A stretch of DNA of 64,000 nt, from the NCBI RefSeq assembly GCF_900112175.1, contig NZ_FOYT01000002.1, forward strand, positions 682,001 to 746,000. The letters run 5' to 3'. Position numbers and translations under genes: made by a program. The stretch comes from Halogeometricum rufum (lineage in GTDB: Archaea; Halobacteriota; Halobacteria; Halobacteriales; Haloferacaceae). Every line of letters begins with the position of its first letter. Positions within the stretch are counted from its first letter, which is position 1. This document shows positions 54,546 to 62,297 of the stretch, one piece after another. Below the pieces are notes generated by a model. That model ran no database searches, had not been told where the DNA came from, and saw only the letters and a program-made list of their open reading frames with translations.

Positions 54546-55601
54546 ATGAGTGACCTCTACGACGCCGTCGCCGACCTCCCGTTGCGAATCGGCGACACGG
54601 CGCGGACGCGACGCGACAGAGACACCTCCAGCGGATTCCGTCGCGCGACGACGACGTTCCACCTCCGCGGGGACGGCGTCGCCGGCCACGGCGAGGACGT
54701 CTCCTACGACACCGACGACCACGACGCCCTCGAGAGCGCACCGGCGTTCGACCTCGGCGGCGAGTACGGGTCGTTCGACGCCTTCTCGGACCGCCTCGAC
54801 GAACTCGACCTGTTTCCGACGGCCGCCCCCGCACGCGAGTCGGCCGAGCACTACCGCCGGTGGGCGCTCGAATCCGCGGGGTTGGACCTCGCGCTGAAGC
54901 AGAACGACCTGTCGCTCTCTGAGGCGGTGGGGCGAACGCCCAGTCCGCTTCGGTTCGTCGTCTCCACGCGCCTCGGCGACCCGCCGACGACCGACCGGGT
55001 GGACGGCCTCCTCGACGCCTACCCCGGCACGGAGTTCAAACTCGACCCGACGGTCGACTGGACCGACGAACTGGTCGACTCGCTGGCCGCCACCGAGTCG
55101 GTCCGCATCGTCGACCTGAAGGGCCACTACGAGGGGACCGAGGTGGACCAGGACCCGGACCCCGCCCTGTACGAGCGGATTCTGTCCGGCTTTCCCGACG
55201 CGGTCGTCGAAGACCCGGCGCTGACCGACGAGACCCGGCCCCTGTTCGACGGCGAGGAGGACCGCGTCTCGTGGGACGCGCCGATAACGGGCGTCGAGTC
55301 GGTCCGAGACCTCCCCTTCGAACCGTCGTGGCTGAACGTCAAGCCGTCGCGGTTCGGCACCGTCGAGTCGCTGTTCGAGACCATCGAGTACGCCGAGGAA
55401 CGCGACGTGTCGCTGTACGGCGGCGGCCAGTTCGAACTCGACGTCGGGCGCGACCACGTCCAACTGCTCGCCGCCGTCTTCTACCCCGACGGCCCGAACG
55501 ACGTCGCGCCGGGCGCGTACAACGACCCCGACGTGGCGACGGACCTGCCGACGAGTCCGCTCGACGCGCCGTCGAACACCGTCGGACTCGCGTGGGAGTG
55601 A
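54546..55601 (+). CDS. Enolase-superfamily (mandelate racemase-like) protein
   Basis: A 351-residue protein whose C-terminal barrel fits the enolase superfamily: FKLDPT (K165, D167), VDLKGHYEG (D190, K192), VEDPA (E222, D223), SWDAP (D244), LNVKPSRFGTVES (K266) and YGGGQFELDVGRDHVQLLAA (strand 8). These correspond to the usual metal ligands and general bases. The N-terminal capping domain (residues ~1-130) is diverged. Substrate unknown. Start ATG at 54546; located between two DUF1405 genes. Confidence 0.75.
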   Translation: MSDLYDAVADLPLRIGDTARTRRDRDTSSGFRRATTTFHLRGDGVAGHGEDVSYDTDDHDALESAPAFDLGGEYGSFDAFSDRLDELDLFPTAAPARESAEHYRRWALESAGLDLALKQNDLSLSEAVGRTPSPLRFVVSTRLGDPPTTDRVDGLLDAYPGTEFKLDPTVDWTDELVDSLAATESVRIVDLKGHYEGTEVDQDPDPALYERILSGFPDAVVEDPALTDETRPLFDGEEDRVSWDAPITGVESVRDLPFEPSWLNVKPSRFGTVESLFETIEYAEERDVSLYGGGQFELDVGRDHVQLLAAVFYPDGPNDVAPGAYNDPDVATDLPTSPLDAPSNTVGLAWE

Positions 55602-55685
55602 GGTGAGCGGGTCGGGACGGACGCGTGTCGACGGCGGTGGGTCTCTGTCGACCGACCGCACCCCCTGCCCCCTCGACGCGGCGTC

Positions 55686-56354
55686 TCACGTCTCGTTCTC
55701 CAGCCGTCGAACGCGAATCGCGAGTGCGAGAAACGTGCCGAGAACCGTCAGACAGACGGCCGCGGCGGCGGCGACGTCGTGCGCGCGGACGGAGTGGTCG
55801 CCGGCGCCGGCGAGTCTGGGACCGAAGTACGTGTGGTGGTAGTCCCCGACGAGGGGGAGGAAGTAATCGACGACGTCGTTGAAGCTGAACCAGACCGCGG
55901 GGACGGCGACGGACGGGACGGTGAACTCGGCGTACCGGTGGACGACGAACGCCTGAAGCCCCATCCCGAGGTGGCTGACGAGGAGGAACCACTGGTAGGG
56001 GTCGCCGGTCGCGAACACGTCGTTGACGGCGACTTGGACCACGACCACCCAGAACCCGTACTTCAGGTTCCCCACGAACGCCAGCGCGTGAATCCAGTTC
56101 CGGTCCCGGCCGACCTTCCACGACACCAGACTCGCGACCATGAACAGCGTCACCAGCGGGCTGTCCGGAACCGCGGGCCAGATGACGGGCCGGCTGTTCG
56201 CGAGCTGAAACCGGTAGTGCCAGAACCCGAACGCGGTGCCCGCGAGGTTGACCGCGACGAGCACCCACGCGAGGCGGAGGGCTATCGATTCGACCGGGTC
56301 GGGAAGCGGCGAGAGGTACGCCGGGAGGTCGTCTGCGGGGGGAATCCGAGCCAT
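55686..56354 (-). CDS. DUF1405 membrane protein (second copy)
   Basis: A 222-residue membrane protein paralogous to the one at 53695: LAWVLVAVNLAGTAFGFWHY, PAVPDSPLVTLFMVASLVSW, LKYGFWVVVVQV and WFSFNDVVDYFLPLVGDYHH align with it. Convergent with the enolase-superfamily gene (gap 84 bp). Function unknown. Confidence 0.85.
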   Translation of the reverse strand: MARIPPADDLPAYLSPLPDPVESIALRLAWVLVAVNLAGTAFGFWHYRFQLANSRPVIWPAVPDSPLVTLFMVASLVSWKVGRDRNWIHALAFVGNLKYGFWVVVVQVAVNDVFATGDPYQWFLLVSHLGMGLQAFVVHRYAEFTVPSVAVPAVWFSFNDVVDYFLPLVGDYHHTYFGPRLAGAGDHSVRAHDVAAAAAVCLTVLGTFLALAIRVRRLENET

Positions 56355-56538
56355 CGCGGCTACCCTCTTTCGAGGGCGGTCACTCGGGCGTTTCGCTCCG
56401 GCCGCCGGGACGTTCGCGAGTCGATGGACCGAACGTTCGCTCTCGGCGGTCGTTTCGGCGACGCGGTTCGCCGGGGAAGCGCGTTCCGTACGGCCGACCC
56501 ACCTCGTGCGGGCGGGCCGTCTCGTGCGGCCGGGCCGC

Positions 56539-57465
56539 TCAGTTCCCCGTGCGCGAGAGTTCGTCGGCGTCGGCGCCGGCGTGCGACCGGACCCACAGTT
56601 CGCCGATGCGCGACAGGCGGGTTCGGTAGGACTTGCCGTGTTCCTCCTGTTCGATGTAGCCCTTGCCGCCGGGACCCAGCCTGTCGACGTTGTAGATGAC
56701 CTTCGAGCGGAAGGAGTCGGTGTACTCCTCGTTCATGTCGCGGGCGAGCGTCTCGGCCAACTCGGAGACGGACTCGAACTCGCCGTACTCGCCCAACTCG
56801 AACAGGATTATCTCCTCGAACGGCTTCACGCTGGAGAAGGAGGCGACGGGGAGTTCGACGATGTGTTCGCCGCCGATGCGCTTGGCGCCGATGGTCGTCC
56901 CGCGTTCGTCGAACTCCTCCAGCAGGTCGGACGCCGAGTCGAACCGCTCGCGGACCCTCTCGTCGGCGACGTCGTCGCCGTCGAGCATGTCGCCCAACAG
57001 GTCCCGGGCCGCCCGAACCTCCTCTGCGAGTTCGGTCTCCAGGTACTTCTCGGGAGCCGTGTAGTAGGTGTGGATTCGCTCTCTGTCCTCCTGCCGTTCG
57101 ACCATCACCGAGTGGGCGGCGGTGGCGAACGCGAACGAGACGGGCCGCGGCATCGCCGAGACGTTCACCCACACCTCGCTGTCGTCGGCCTTGTCCAACT
57201 CGGTGTTGATGAGGTGGTACGCCTGTTCGAAGGCGGCGTCGTAGTCGTACACGTCCTCGACGACGACGCGTTCGGTCTCCGCGCCGAGGAGGTTGCGGAA
57301 GTCCTTCTCCAGTTTGGTCGAGAGGTTCCGGGAGTACTCGACGTTCGCCTCCGACCCCACCGCCCCCTCCAGTAAGATGACGTGGTCGACGTCCAACTGG
57401 TCGCGGATGAGCGGCGCGATGAGTCGGTCGTAATCGAACCCGACGGGGACGACGTGCGTCTGCAT
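56539..57465 (-). CDS. HFX_2341-type (DUF6293) CARF-like regulator
   Basis: A 308-residue protein. Residues ~1-130 (MQTHVVPVGFDYDRLIAPLI, then VDHVILLEG, VVVEDVYDYDAAFEQAYHLI and EVWVNVSAMPRPVSFAFATA) have the strand-loop pattern of a CARF-like ligand-binding Rossmann domain. After a helical linker, the C-terminus (FELGEYGEFESVSELAETLA, DSFRSKVIYNVDRLGPGGKG, SRIGELWVRSH) is a winged helix. The family is known in haloarchaea as HFX_2341. ATG at 57465; the longer frame upstream is not family-like. No CRISPR-cas genes nearby. Confidence 0.8.
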   Translation of the reverse strand: MQTHVVPVGFDYDRLIAPLIRDQLDVDHVILLEGAVGSEANVEYSRNLSTKLEKDFRNLLGAETERVVVEDVYDYDAAFEQAYHLINTELDKADDSEVWVNVSAMPRPVSFAFATAAHSVMVERQEDRERIHTYYTAPEKYLETELAEEVRAARDLLGDMLDGDDVADERVRERFDSASDLLEEFDERGTTIGAKRIGGEHIVELPVASFSSVKPFEEIILFELGEYGEFESVSELAETLARDMNEEYTDSFRSKVIYNVDRLGPGGKGYIEQEEHGKSYRTRLSRIGELWVRSHAGADADELSRTGN

Positions 57466-57542
57466 ACCTGGTAGTTGCCGTCGGAGGTTAAAAATGGACA
57501 GAGACGGCTCGGCGGGCGGTGACGCCGAGCGGTCCGTCCCGC

Positions 57543-57863
57543 CTACGCCCGCCGCCGCCACGTCGGCGCGTCAGCGAGCGTCGGCACCGCCGCGTCGAGG
57601 TCCATCCGCGCCGCGCCGTAGAACCGCTCTCGTCCCACCGGCGTGCGGAGGCGGACGACGTCGGTGTGCGTCGTCACGCGGTACAGGGCGAGCGTCCACG
57701 ACGACCCGGTGTGCTCCCACTCGCCGCGGAGGGTGGCGTCGTCGTCGCCGACGACGCGCGACCCGAGTTCCCAGCTCAACCGACTCGGACAGTCCACCTC
57801 GAACGGGACCACGGCGGGGAGCGTCGCGCCGTCGCAGCCCTCGCGAGAGACGTGTGTGGCCAT
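57543..57863 (-). CDS. Conserved haloarchaeal protein, function unknown
   Basis: A 106-residue soluble protein with beta-rich sequence (RLSWELGSRVVGDDDATLRG, SSWTLALYRVTTHTDVVRLR, GRERFYGAARMDLDAAVPTL). Gene-like codon use and acidic content. Ends 78 bp upstream of the HFX_2341 gene on the same strand. No family identified with confidence. Confidence 0.6.
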   Translation of the reverse strand: MATHVSREGCDGATLPAVVPFEVDCPSRLSWELGSRVVGDDDATLRGEWEHTGSSWTLALYRVTTHTDVVRLRTPVGRERFYGAARMDLDAAVPTLADAPTWRRRA

Positions 57864-57912
57864 ACCACGTGTCGCGTGGTCTGTGTATAAAAAAGATAAT
57901 CGTTCGCTCGCG

Positions 57913-58296
57913 TCACTCGAAGGCGGTCAGGTCGAAGTGCCGCCCGCCGCGGAGGTAGTCGACGCCGACGAACAGCAACGGCAGGCCAGAGACGGCGGTG
58001 ACGGCCGAGAGGAACGCGTCTTCCGCCCCGCCGCCGAGCATGCGCGTCGCGTTCAGGACCATCCCGACGCCGAGGGCGACGTCGGCGACGCCGGCGAAGG
58101 CGTACCACGGCACGTCCCGGCCACCGACGGGCACCGACGCCCGGAGGCCGGCGACGGCGAACCCGAACCCGGCGACGAAGAAACAGCCGAGGAGGACGGC
58201 GGTGAGGATGGTGTGCGGCGGGCTGAGGACGGCGAACGCGACGGACCCGGGGAGGAAGACGGCGGCGGGGACGAGGAGGAGGGCGCGGCGGTTCAC
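57913..58296 (-). CDS. Small multi-pass membrane protein, function unknown
   Basis: A 127-residue protein with four hydrophobic segments (near residues 5-22, 30-50, 65-80 and 95-112) and a polar C-terminus YLRGGRHFDLTAFE. The GTG at 58296 (VNRRALLLVPAAVF) is preferred because residues upstream to the ATG at 58371 are basic and overlap the neighbouring pseudogene. Confidence 0.55.
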   Translation of the reverse strand: MNRRALLLVPAAVFLPGSVAFAVLSPPHTILTAVLLGCFFVAGFGFAVAGLRASVPVGGRDVPWYAFAGVADVALGVGMVLNATRMLGGGAEDAFLSAVTAVSGLPLLFVGVDYLRGGRHFDLTAFE

Positions 58297-58364
58297 ACCG
58301 GACGCTCGGCCGACGACGGGGTAAAGCCACCGTCTGCGCGGACTGTCGTGTTTCGTGGTGCCAA

Positions 58365-58694
58365 CGCACATGCAGGCTTCACGACCTGTCGGGCGACCGG
58401 CGCGGTGTGACGGCGTTCAAGACGTACAATCGGCGGTACCCCGAGGCGTTCCCCGACTTGGAGTAGGAGGTTCGGGACGTGGTGGCCGGCGAGGACAGAG
58501 TAGCGTTCCACGCGCGGATGTGTGGGGCGTTGGAGGGGGAGTTCCGGGGATTCGACCCGACGGGCGAGTCGTTCGAAGCGGAAGGAATCGTCATCGCCCG
58601 CGTCGAGGACGGGAAGACCGCCGAGCGGTGGGCGAGTTACGACGCCCTCGGGATGCTGCGGCAACTCGGCCTGTCGGACGGGGCCACCGAGTGA
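58365..58694 (+). pseudogene. SnoaL-like ester cyclase remnant with in-frame stop
   Basis: The frame reads HDLSGDRRGVTAFKTYNRRY, PEAFPDLE, then TAG (58464-58466), then EVRDVVAGEDRVAFHARMCG, EGEFRGFDPTGESFEAEGIV, RVEDGKTAERWASYDALGML and RQLGLSDGATE to TGA. This is the SnoaL polyketide-cyclase-like family (EAFPDL, DRVAFHAR, PTGESFE, ERWASYDALGMLRQLG) interrupted at one codon. The N-terminal ~35-40 residues of the family are also missing. Unless the stop is read through, only the 71-codon piece from the ATG at 58479 could be made. Confidence 0.8.
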
Positions 58695-58707
58695 ACGGAG
58701 CGGACGC

Positions 58708-59277
58708 TCAGAGGCCGGCGAGGACCTCGTCGGTCGTCGCCACGTCGGCGAACTCACCGTAGAGGTGGGTCAGGGCCGTCCGGTGCATCGTCTCGGCCGA
58801 GTACGTCTCGCCGTCCGGTCCCTCGCGTTCGAACGTCGCCGTGGCGTCGGAGACGACGGTGGGTTCGAAGCCGAGGTTCTCGGCCATCCGCGTCGTCGTC
58901 GAGACGCAGTGGTCGGTGGTGAGGCCGACGAGGACGACGCGTTCGCAGCCGTTCTCGCGGAGCCACGACTCCAACTCGGTGCCGACGAACCCCGAGTTGA
59001 CCCGCTTCGTGAACACCGTCTCGCCGTCGCGCGGTTCGGTCTCGGGCTTCCACGCGAACCCCGGACTGTCCCCTCGCAGGGGGGAGTCCGGTTCCGTGGA
59101 GTCGTGTCTGACGTGAGCCAACGGGAGGTCACGCTCCCGCCACGCGTCAAGGAGGCGGGCCGCGTTGGACTCGGCGTCGGGGGTGCTCCGGTCGCCGTAC
59201 GCCGGGTCGTCCAGCCCCGTCTGCAGGTCGACGAGGACGAGGGCTGTTCGGTCGGCGTCGAACGCGGCGTCAGTCAT
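58708..59277 (-). CDS. Isochorismatase-family cysteine hydrolase
   Basis: A 189-residue hydrolase with the catalytic triad D17 (LVLVDLQTG), K91 (VFTKRVNSGF) and C124 (LTTDHCVSTT). Similar enzymes hydrolyse amides such as nicotinamide, or isochorismate; the substrate here is not clear. Its start overlaps the stop of the upstream YqcI/YcgG gene by 8 bp, so the two are co-transcribed. Confidence 0.92.
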   Translation of the reverse strand: MTDAAFDADRTALVLVDLQTGLDDPAYGDRSTPDAESNAARLLDAWRERDLPLAHVRHDSTEPDSPLRGDSPGFAWKPETEPRDGETVFTKRVNSGFVGTELESWLRENGCERVVLVGLTTDHCVSTTTRMAENLGFEPTVVSDATATFEREGPDGETYSAETMHRTALTHLYGEFADVATTDEVLAGL

Positions 59278-60088
59278 CGGCGGTCCTCGGCGCGGGTTCG
59301 GTCCGGGGCGGGGCGGCCTTCGGGTGGTCGCGCGTGACGACGATGGGGCACTCGTCGGGCGAGTCGTCGGGGTCCTCGCGGAACAGGTACTGCGGCCACT
59401 CGCGGTCCGATTCGACCCCCCAGTCGCCCAGGTCGGCGTGCGGGCAGACGCCGTCGTACTCCTCCATGCGGGCCTGGATGGTCTCGCGCGCCTGCCGACC
59501 GGCCTCGGTGTCGGCGGTGATGCCGTCGAACAGCGACCGGGGTTGGAACGTTATCTCCAGTCCGACCGGGCAGTACCTGCTCTTGCGCTCCTCGTAGAAC
59601 GGCGCGCGACACGTCGGGAACATCGGTTCGCCGCCGAAGCAGAACTCCCAGTGGGGGTCGTCGGGGTCCGTCGGGATGTCCGCCGGCCACGGTTCCGGGT
59701 CGTGGACGTGGAGGAACTGCAGGAGGTGCCACAGCGTCTCGTGGTAGTCGCCTTCGGTGAACTCGCGGTCCGGCGGCCGGAAGAACGTCACGAACGACGC
59801 CCTGCCCGGTCGGTCGCGGTAGACGTCCAGATACTCCAAGAGCGCGTCGCGGAAGGCCAAGAGCGCGTCCTTGTCTGTCGTCGACGGCACCGCGGTGTAG
59901 AGCGGTTCGCCGTCGCGGACGGACTGTGCGCCGAAGTGGCAGGGGAACGGCGTGCCGTTCCGTTCGCCCAGAACCGCGTCGGTGAACGTCTCGAAGTGTC
60001 GGACGACCCAGTCGGGCATCGCTCCGGACTCGACCCGTTCGGCCATCGTCTCCTGGTCGACGACCGCCTGCACGCCCGGTTCGTTCAT
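59270..60088 (-). CDS. YqcI/YcgG family protein
   Basis: A 272-residue protein of the YqcI/YcgG family: FPCHFGAQSVRDGEPLYTAV, FVTFFRPPDREFTEGDYHET, WHLLQFLHVHDPEPWP, FCFGGEPMFPTCRAPFYEER and a C-terminal GVCPHADLGDW. Cys and His residues in these blocks could bind a metal or haem. Function unknown; in one operon with isochorismatase (8-bp overlap). Confidence 0.88.
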   Translation of the reverse strand: MNEPGVQAVVDQETMAERVESGAMPDWVVRHFETFTDAVLGERNGTPFPCHFGAQSVRDGEPLYTAVPSTTDKDALLAFRDALLEYLDVYRDRPGRASFVTFFRPPDREFTEGDYHETLWHLLQFLHVHDPEPWPADIPTDPDDPHWEFCFGGEPMFPTCRAPFYEERKSRYCPVGLEITFQPRSLFDGITADTEAGRQARETIQARMEEYDGVCPHADLGDWGVESDREWPQYLFREDPDDSPDECPIVVTRDHPKAAPPRTEPAPRTADD

Positions 60089-60233
60089 ACGAACACGTTC
60101 GACCGAACCGGCATGAGCGCTTCGGAAGTGAGAGAATCGGTAGGTGCGCGAATCGACAGTTATCGGGCCTCGAAACCGCTCGGACGGCGTCCGTTCGCCC
60201 GAACGGCTGTCGGAATCTCGAACGGGCGGTCGG

Positions 60234-61736
60234 TCAGTCGGCGCGACTGCCGACGGCGAACGTCCCGGCGTCCTCGCCCGCGGCCGCGGGGGTCAGGTAG
60301 GAGACGCCGACGGTGAGGGCGAGCGAGAGCGCCATCCCCCACAGCGCGAAGTCCCAGCCGAAGTACGTCGCGCCGAACAGCGTCGTCCCGCCGACGGTGA
60401 CCTCCGGGAGGAAGACGTGCAGGAGGTAGAACGCCTGCCCCCCGCCGACGCCCGCGAACATGCCGGACCGGGTCGTCTTCGGCCAGTAGAGCGCCACCAT
60501 GACGGGCAGCGCCAGTTGCGCGAAGCCGCCGAACGCGGTGTCGCCCACCTCGATGAGCGTCCCCGGTCGGAACAGGCTGGCGACGAACGACAGCGTGGCG
60601 AAGGCGGCGACGCCGAGGCGAGCGACCCAGCCCTCGCGTTCGTCGGAGGCGGTCGGGTTCAGGAACGGCCGGTAGAGGTCGCGCGTGAGGTACGACGACC
60701 CCGAGAGCAGCATCGAGTCCGAGGAGGACATCATGGCCGCCATCGCCCCCGCGACGACGAGGGCGGCGAACCAGACGGGCGTGTACTCGTTCAGGAGTGC
60801 GGGGACGACGTTCGACCCCTCCGCCACCTGCACCCCCAGTCCGGCGGCCCACGACCCGAGCAGGAACGCGGGGACGAACAGGAGGAGTACGAGGACGGGC
60901 CAGAGCGCGAACGACCGCTTCAGCACCCGGTCGTCCTTCGCGACGAAGAACCGCTGGTTTATCTGCGGGAACATGATGACGCCGAAGGCGATGGTGACGG
61001 CGGTGGATATCATCCACTCCGGCGAGTAGAGGCCGCCGCCGAGCGCGAGGAACTCGGGCGTGTTGTCGGCCATCGAGGCGGAGATGGTCGAGAGGCCGCC
61101 CGCCGAGGTGACGACCCACGCGACGGCCACCCAGACGATAGAGAGCATGAACAGCCCCTGAATCGTGTCCGTCCACGCGACGCCGCGGAGGCCCGCGAGG
61201 ACGACGTAGATTATCATGAACACTGTGATGAGGGCGGCGCCGGCCCAGTAGGGAACGATGCCCTCGGTCAGGCCGACGATGGCCTCACCCGCGCCCATCT
61301 GCTGGAGCATCACGTAGGGGAACAGCCAGAAGATGCTGACGCCGGCGACGAGGGCGCGGAGGCGCTTGGACCCGAAGCGGTCGCCGAGCATCTCCCCGAG
61401 GGTGACGTAGCCTCGGTTGCGGCCGATGAGCCACTGGCGGTAGCCGACGGCGTACCAGAGGATGGCGAACAGGACGCCGTCCATCAGCCCCATCACGAGA
61501 ATCCACTCGGGGCCGGCCGAGTAGGCGAGGTTGGGGCCCCCGAAGAACGTGAACGCCGAGAGCAGCGTCGCGAACGTCGTGAACAGCAGTACGACGGTGC
61601 CGAGCGACCGACTGGCGAGGTAGTAGTCCTCGGCGTCCCGACTCGTCAGGCGGTAGGCCACGACGCCGACGGCGAGCGAGACGACGAGGTAGACGCCGAC
61701 GACGCCCAGTTGGACGAGGAGGTCGGAGGTGGCCAT
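60234..61736 (-). CDS. Sodium:solute symporter (SSS family)
   Basis: A 500-residue transporter with about 13 membrane segments. Family regions: EDYYLASRSLGTVVLLFTTF, GWRQWLIGRNRGYVTLGEML-like sequence near residue 105, PYWAGAALITVFMIIYVVLA, GLRGVAWTDTIQGLFML and AAMMSSSDSMLLSGSSYLTR (Na+-site region). Substrate unknown. Starts 3 bp after the DUF3311 gene on the same strand; the pair is typical of bacterial and archaeal SSS operons. Confidence 0.94.
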   Translation of the reverse strand: MATSDLLVQLGVVGVYLVVSLAVGVVAYRLTSRDAEDYYLASRSLGTVVLLFTTFATLLSAFTFFGGPNLAYSAGPEWILVMGLMDGVLFAILWYAVGYRQWLIGRNRGYVTLGEMLGDRFGSKRLRALVAGVSIFWLFPYVMLQQMGAGEAIVGLTEGIVPYWAGAALITVFMIIYVVLAGLRGVAWTDTIQGLFMLSIVWVAVAWVVTSAGGLSTISASMADNTPEFLALGGGLYSPEWMISTAVTIAFGVIMFPQINQRFFVAKDDRVLKRSFALWPVLVLLLFVPAFLLGSWAAGLGVQVAEGSNVVPALLNEYTPVWFAALVVAGAMAAMMSSSDSMLLSGSSYLTRDLYRPFLNPTASDEREGWVARLGVAAFATLSFVASLFRPGTLIEVGDTAFGGFAQLALPVMVALYWPKTTRSGMFAGVGGGQAFYLLHVFLPEVTVGGTTLFGATYFGWDFALWGMALSLALTVGVSYLTPAAAGEDAGTFAVGSRAD

Positions 61737-61739
61737 CGG

Positions 61740-61958
61740 TCACACCCCCCGGTCGACGTCCATCCCTCTGTCCCACGCGCCGCGCGTGAACAGGTAGAAC
61801 GCCACCGACGCCAGCAGCATCCAGCCGACGTGCCACCACAACCACACCGGGAGTCCCGCCCACGTCGTCGCGTCGCGCCACAGGAACCACGGGATGGCGA
61901 ACGTCACCAGTACGGCGAACACCGCAATCCACAGGTAATCGGTCCTCGGTCGAGTCAT
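61740..61958 (-). CDS. DUF3311 small membrane partner of the symporter
   Basis: A 72-residue protein with two membrane helices (YLWIAVFAVLVTFAIPWFLW and VWLWWHVGWMLLASVAFYLF) and a polar end RGMDVDRGV. This is the DUF3311 family, which accompanies SSS transporters. The stop is 3 bp before the symporter ATG. Confidence 0.9.
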   Translation of the reverse strand: MTRPRTDYLWIAVFAVLVTFAIPWFLWRDATTWAGLPVWLWWHVGWMLLASVAFYLFTRGAWDRGMDVDRGV

Positions 61959-62297
61959 CTGGCGTCTCTAGTCCCCCGAAACAAGTAAACATTGTTGTTT
62001 CTAATTCGGATAGGAGTTCCGAAGAATATTGTTCTTCAGTAGTCGAAGTTGGGTGGCGGCGGTCAACCAACGCGTCGGAACGGGCGGGCGAGGGGGTTCC
62101 CCGGCGACGCGGCGGGTCGTCGGCGAGCAGAGTTCGGCCGACTCCGGGGGCGTCACCGGCGCGACGACGACGAACGTCGAAACAACTACGAGTACGATAG
62201 TTATTTGCCTCCAGCAGTCCTTATATAAGGCCGTCACCGACCGATTCGTGACACTATCACCGACATCATCTCACCACCCGAGAGGGGTGCTTCATCA
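61959..62297 (+). promoter_or_regulatory. dnaG upstream region with palindromic TATA element
   Basis: A 339 bp gap between divergent genes. CCTTATATAAGG (62219-62230) is a perfect palindromic TATA element about 70 bp upstream of dnaG, implying a leader of ~45 nt; GAGGGGTG at 62282-62289 could serve as a Shine-Dalgarno-like site. The left part also serves the DUF3311-symporter operon. A hydrophobic open frame on the minus strand inside the gap is judged spurious. Confidence 0.6.

Noticed and set aside
62001-62237. 78-codon frame upstream of dnaG on the minus strand
   Set aside because: It crosses the dnaG TATA element and shows no haloarchaeal codon or acidity pattern.
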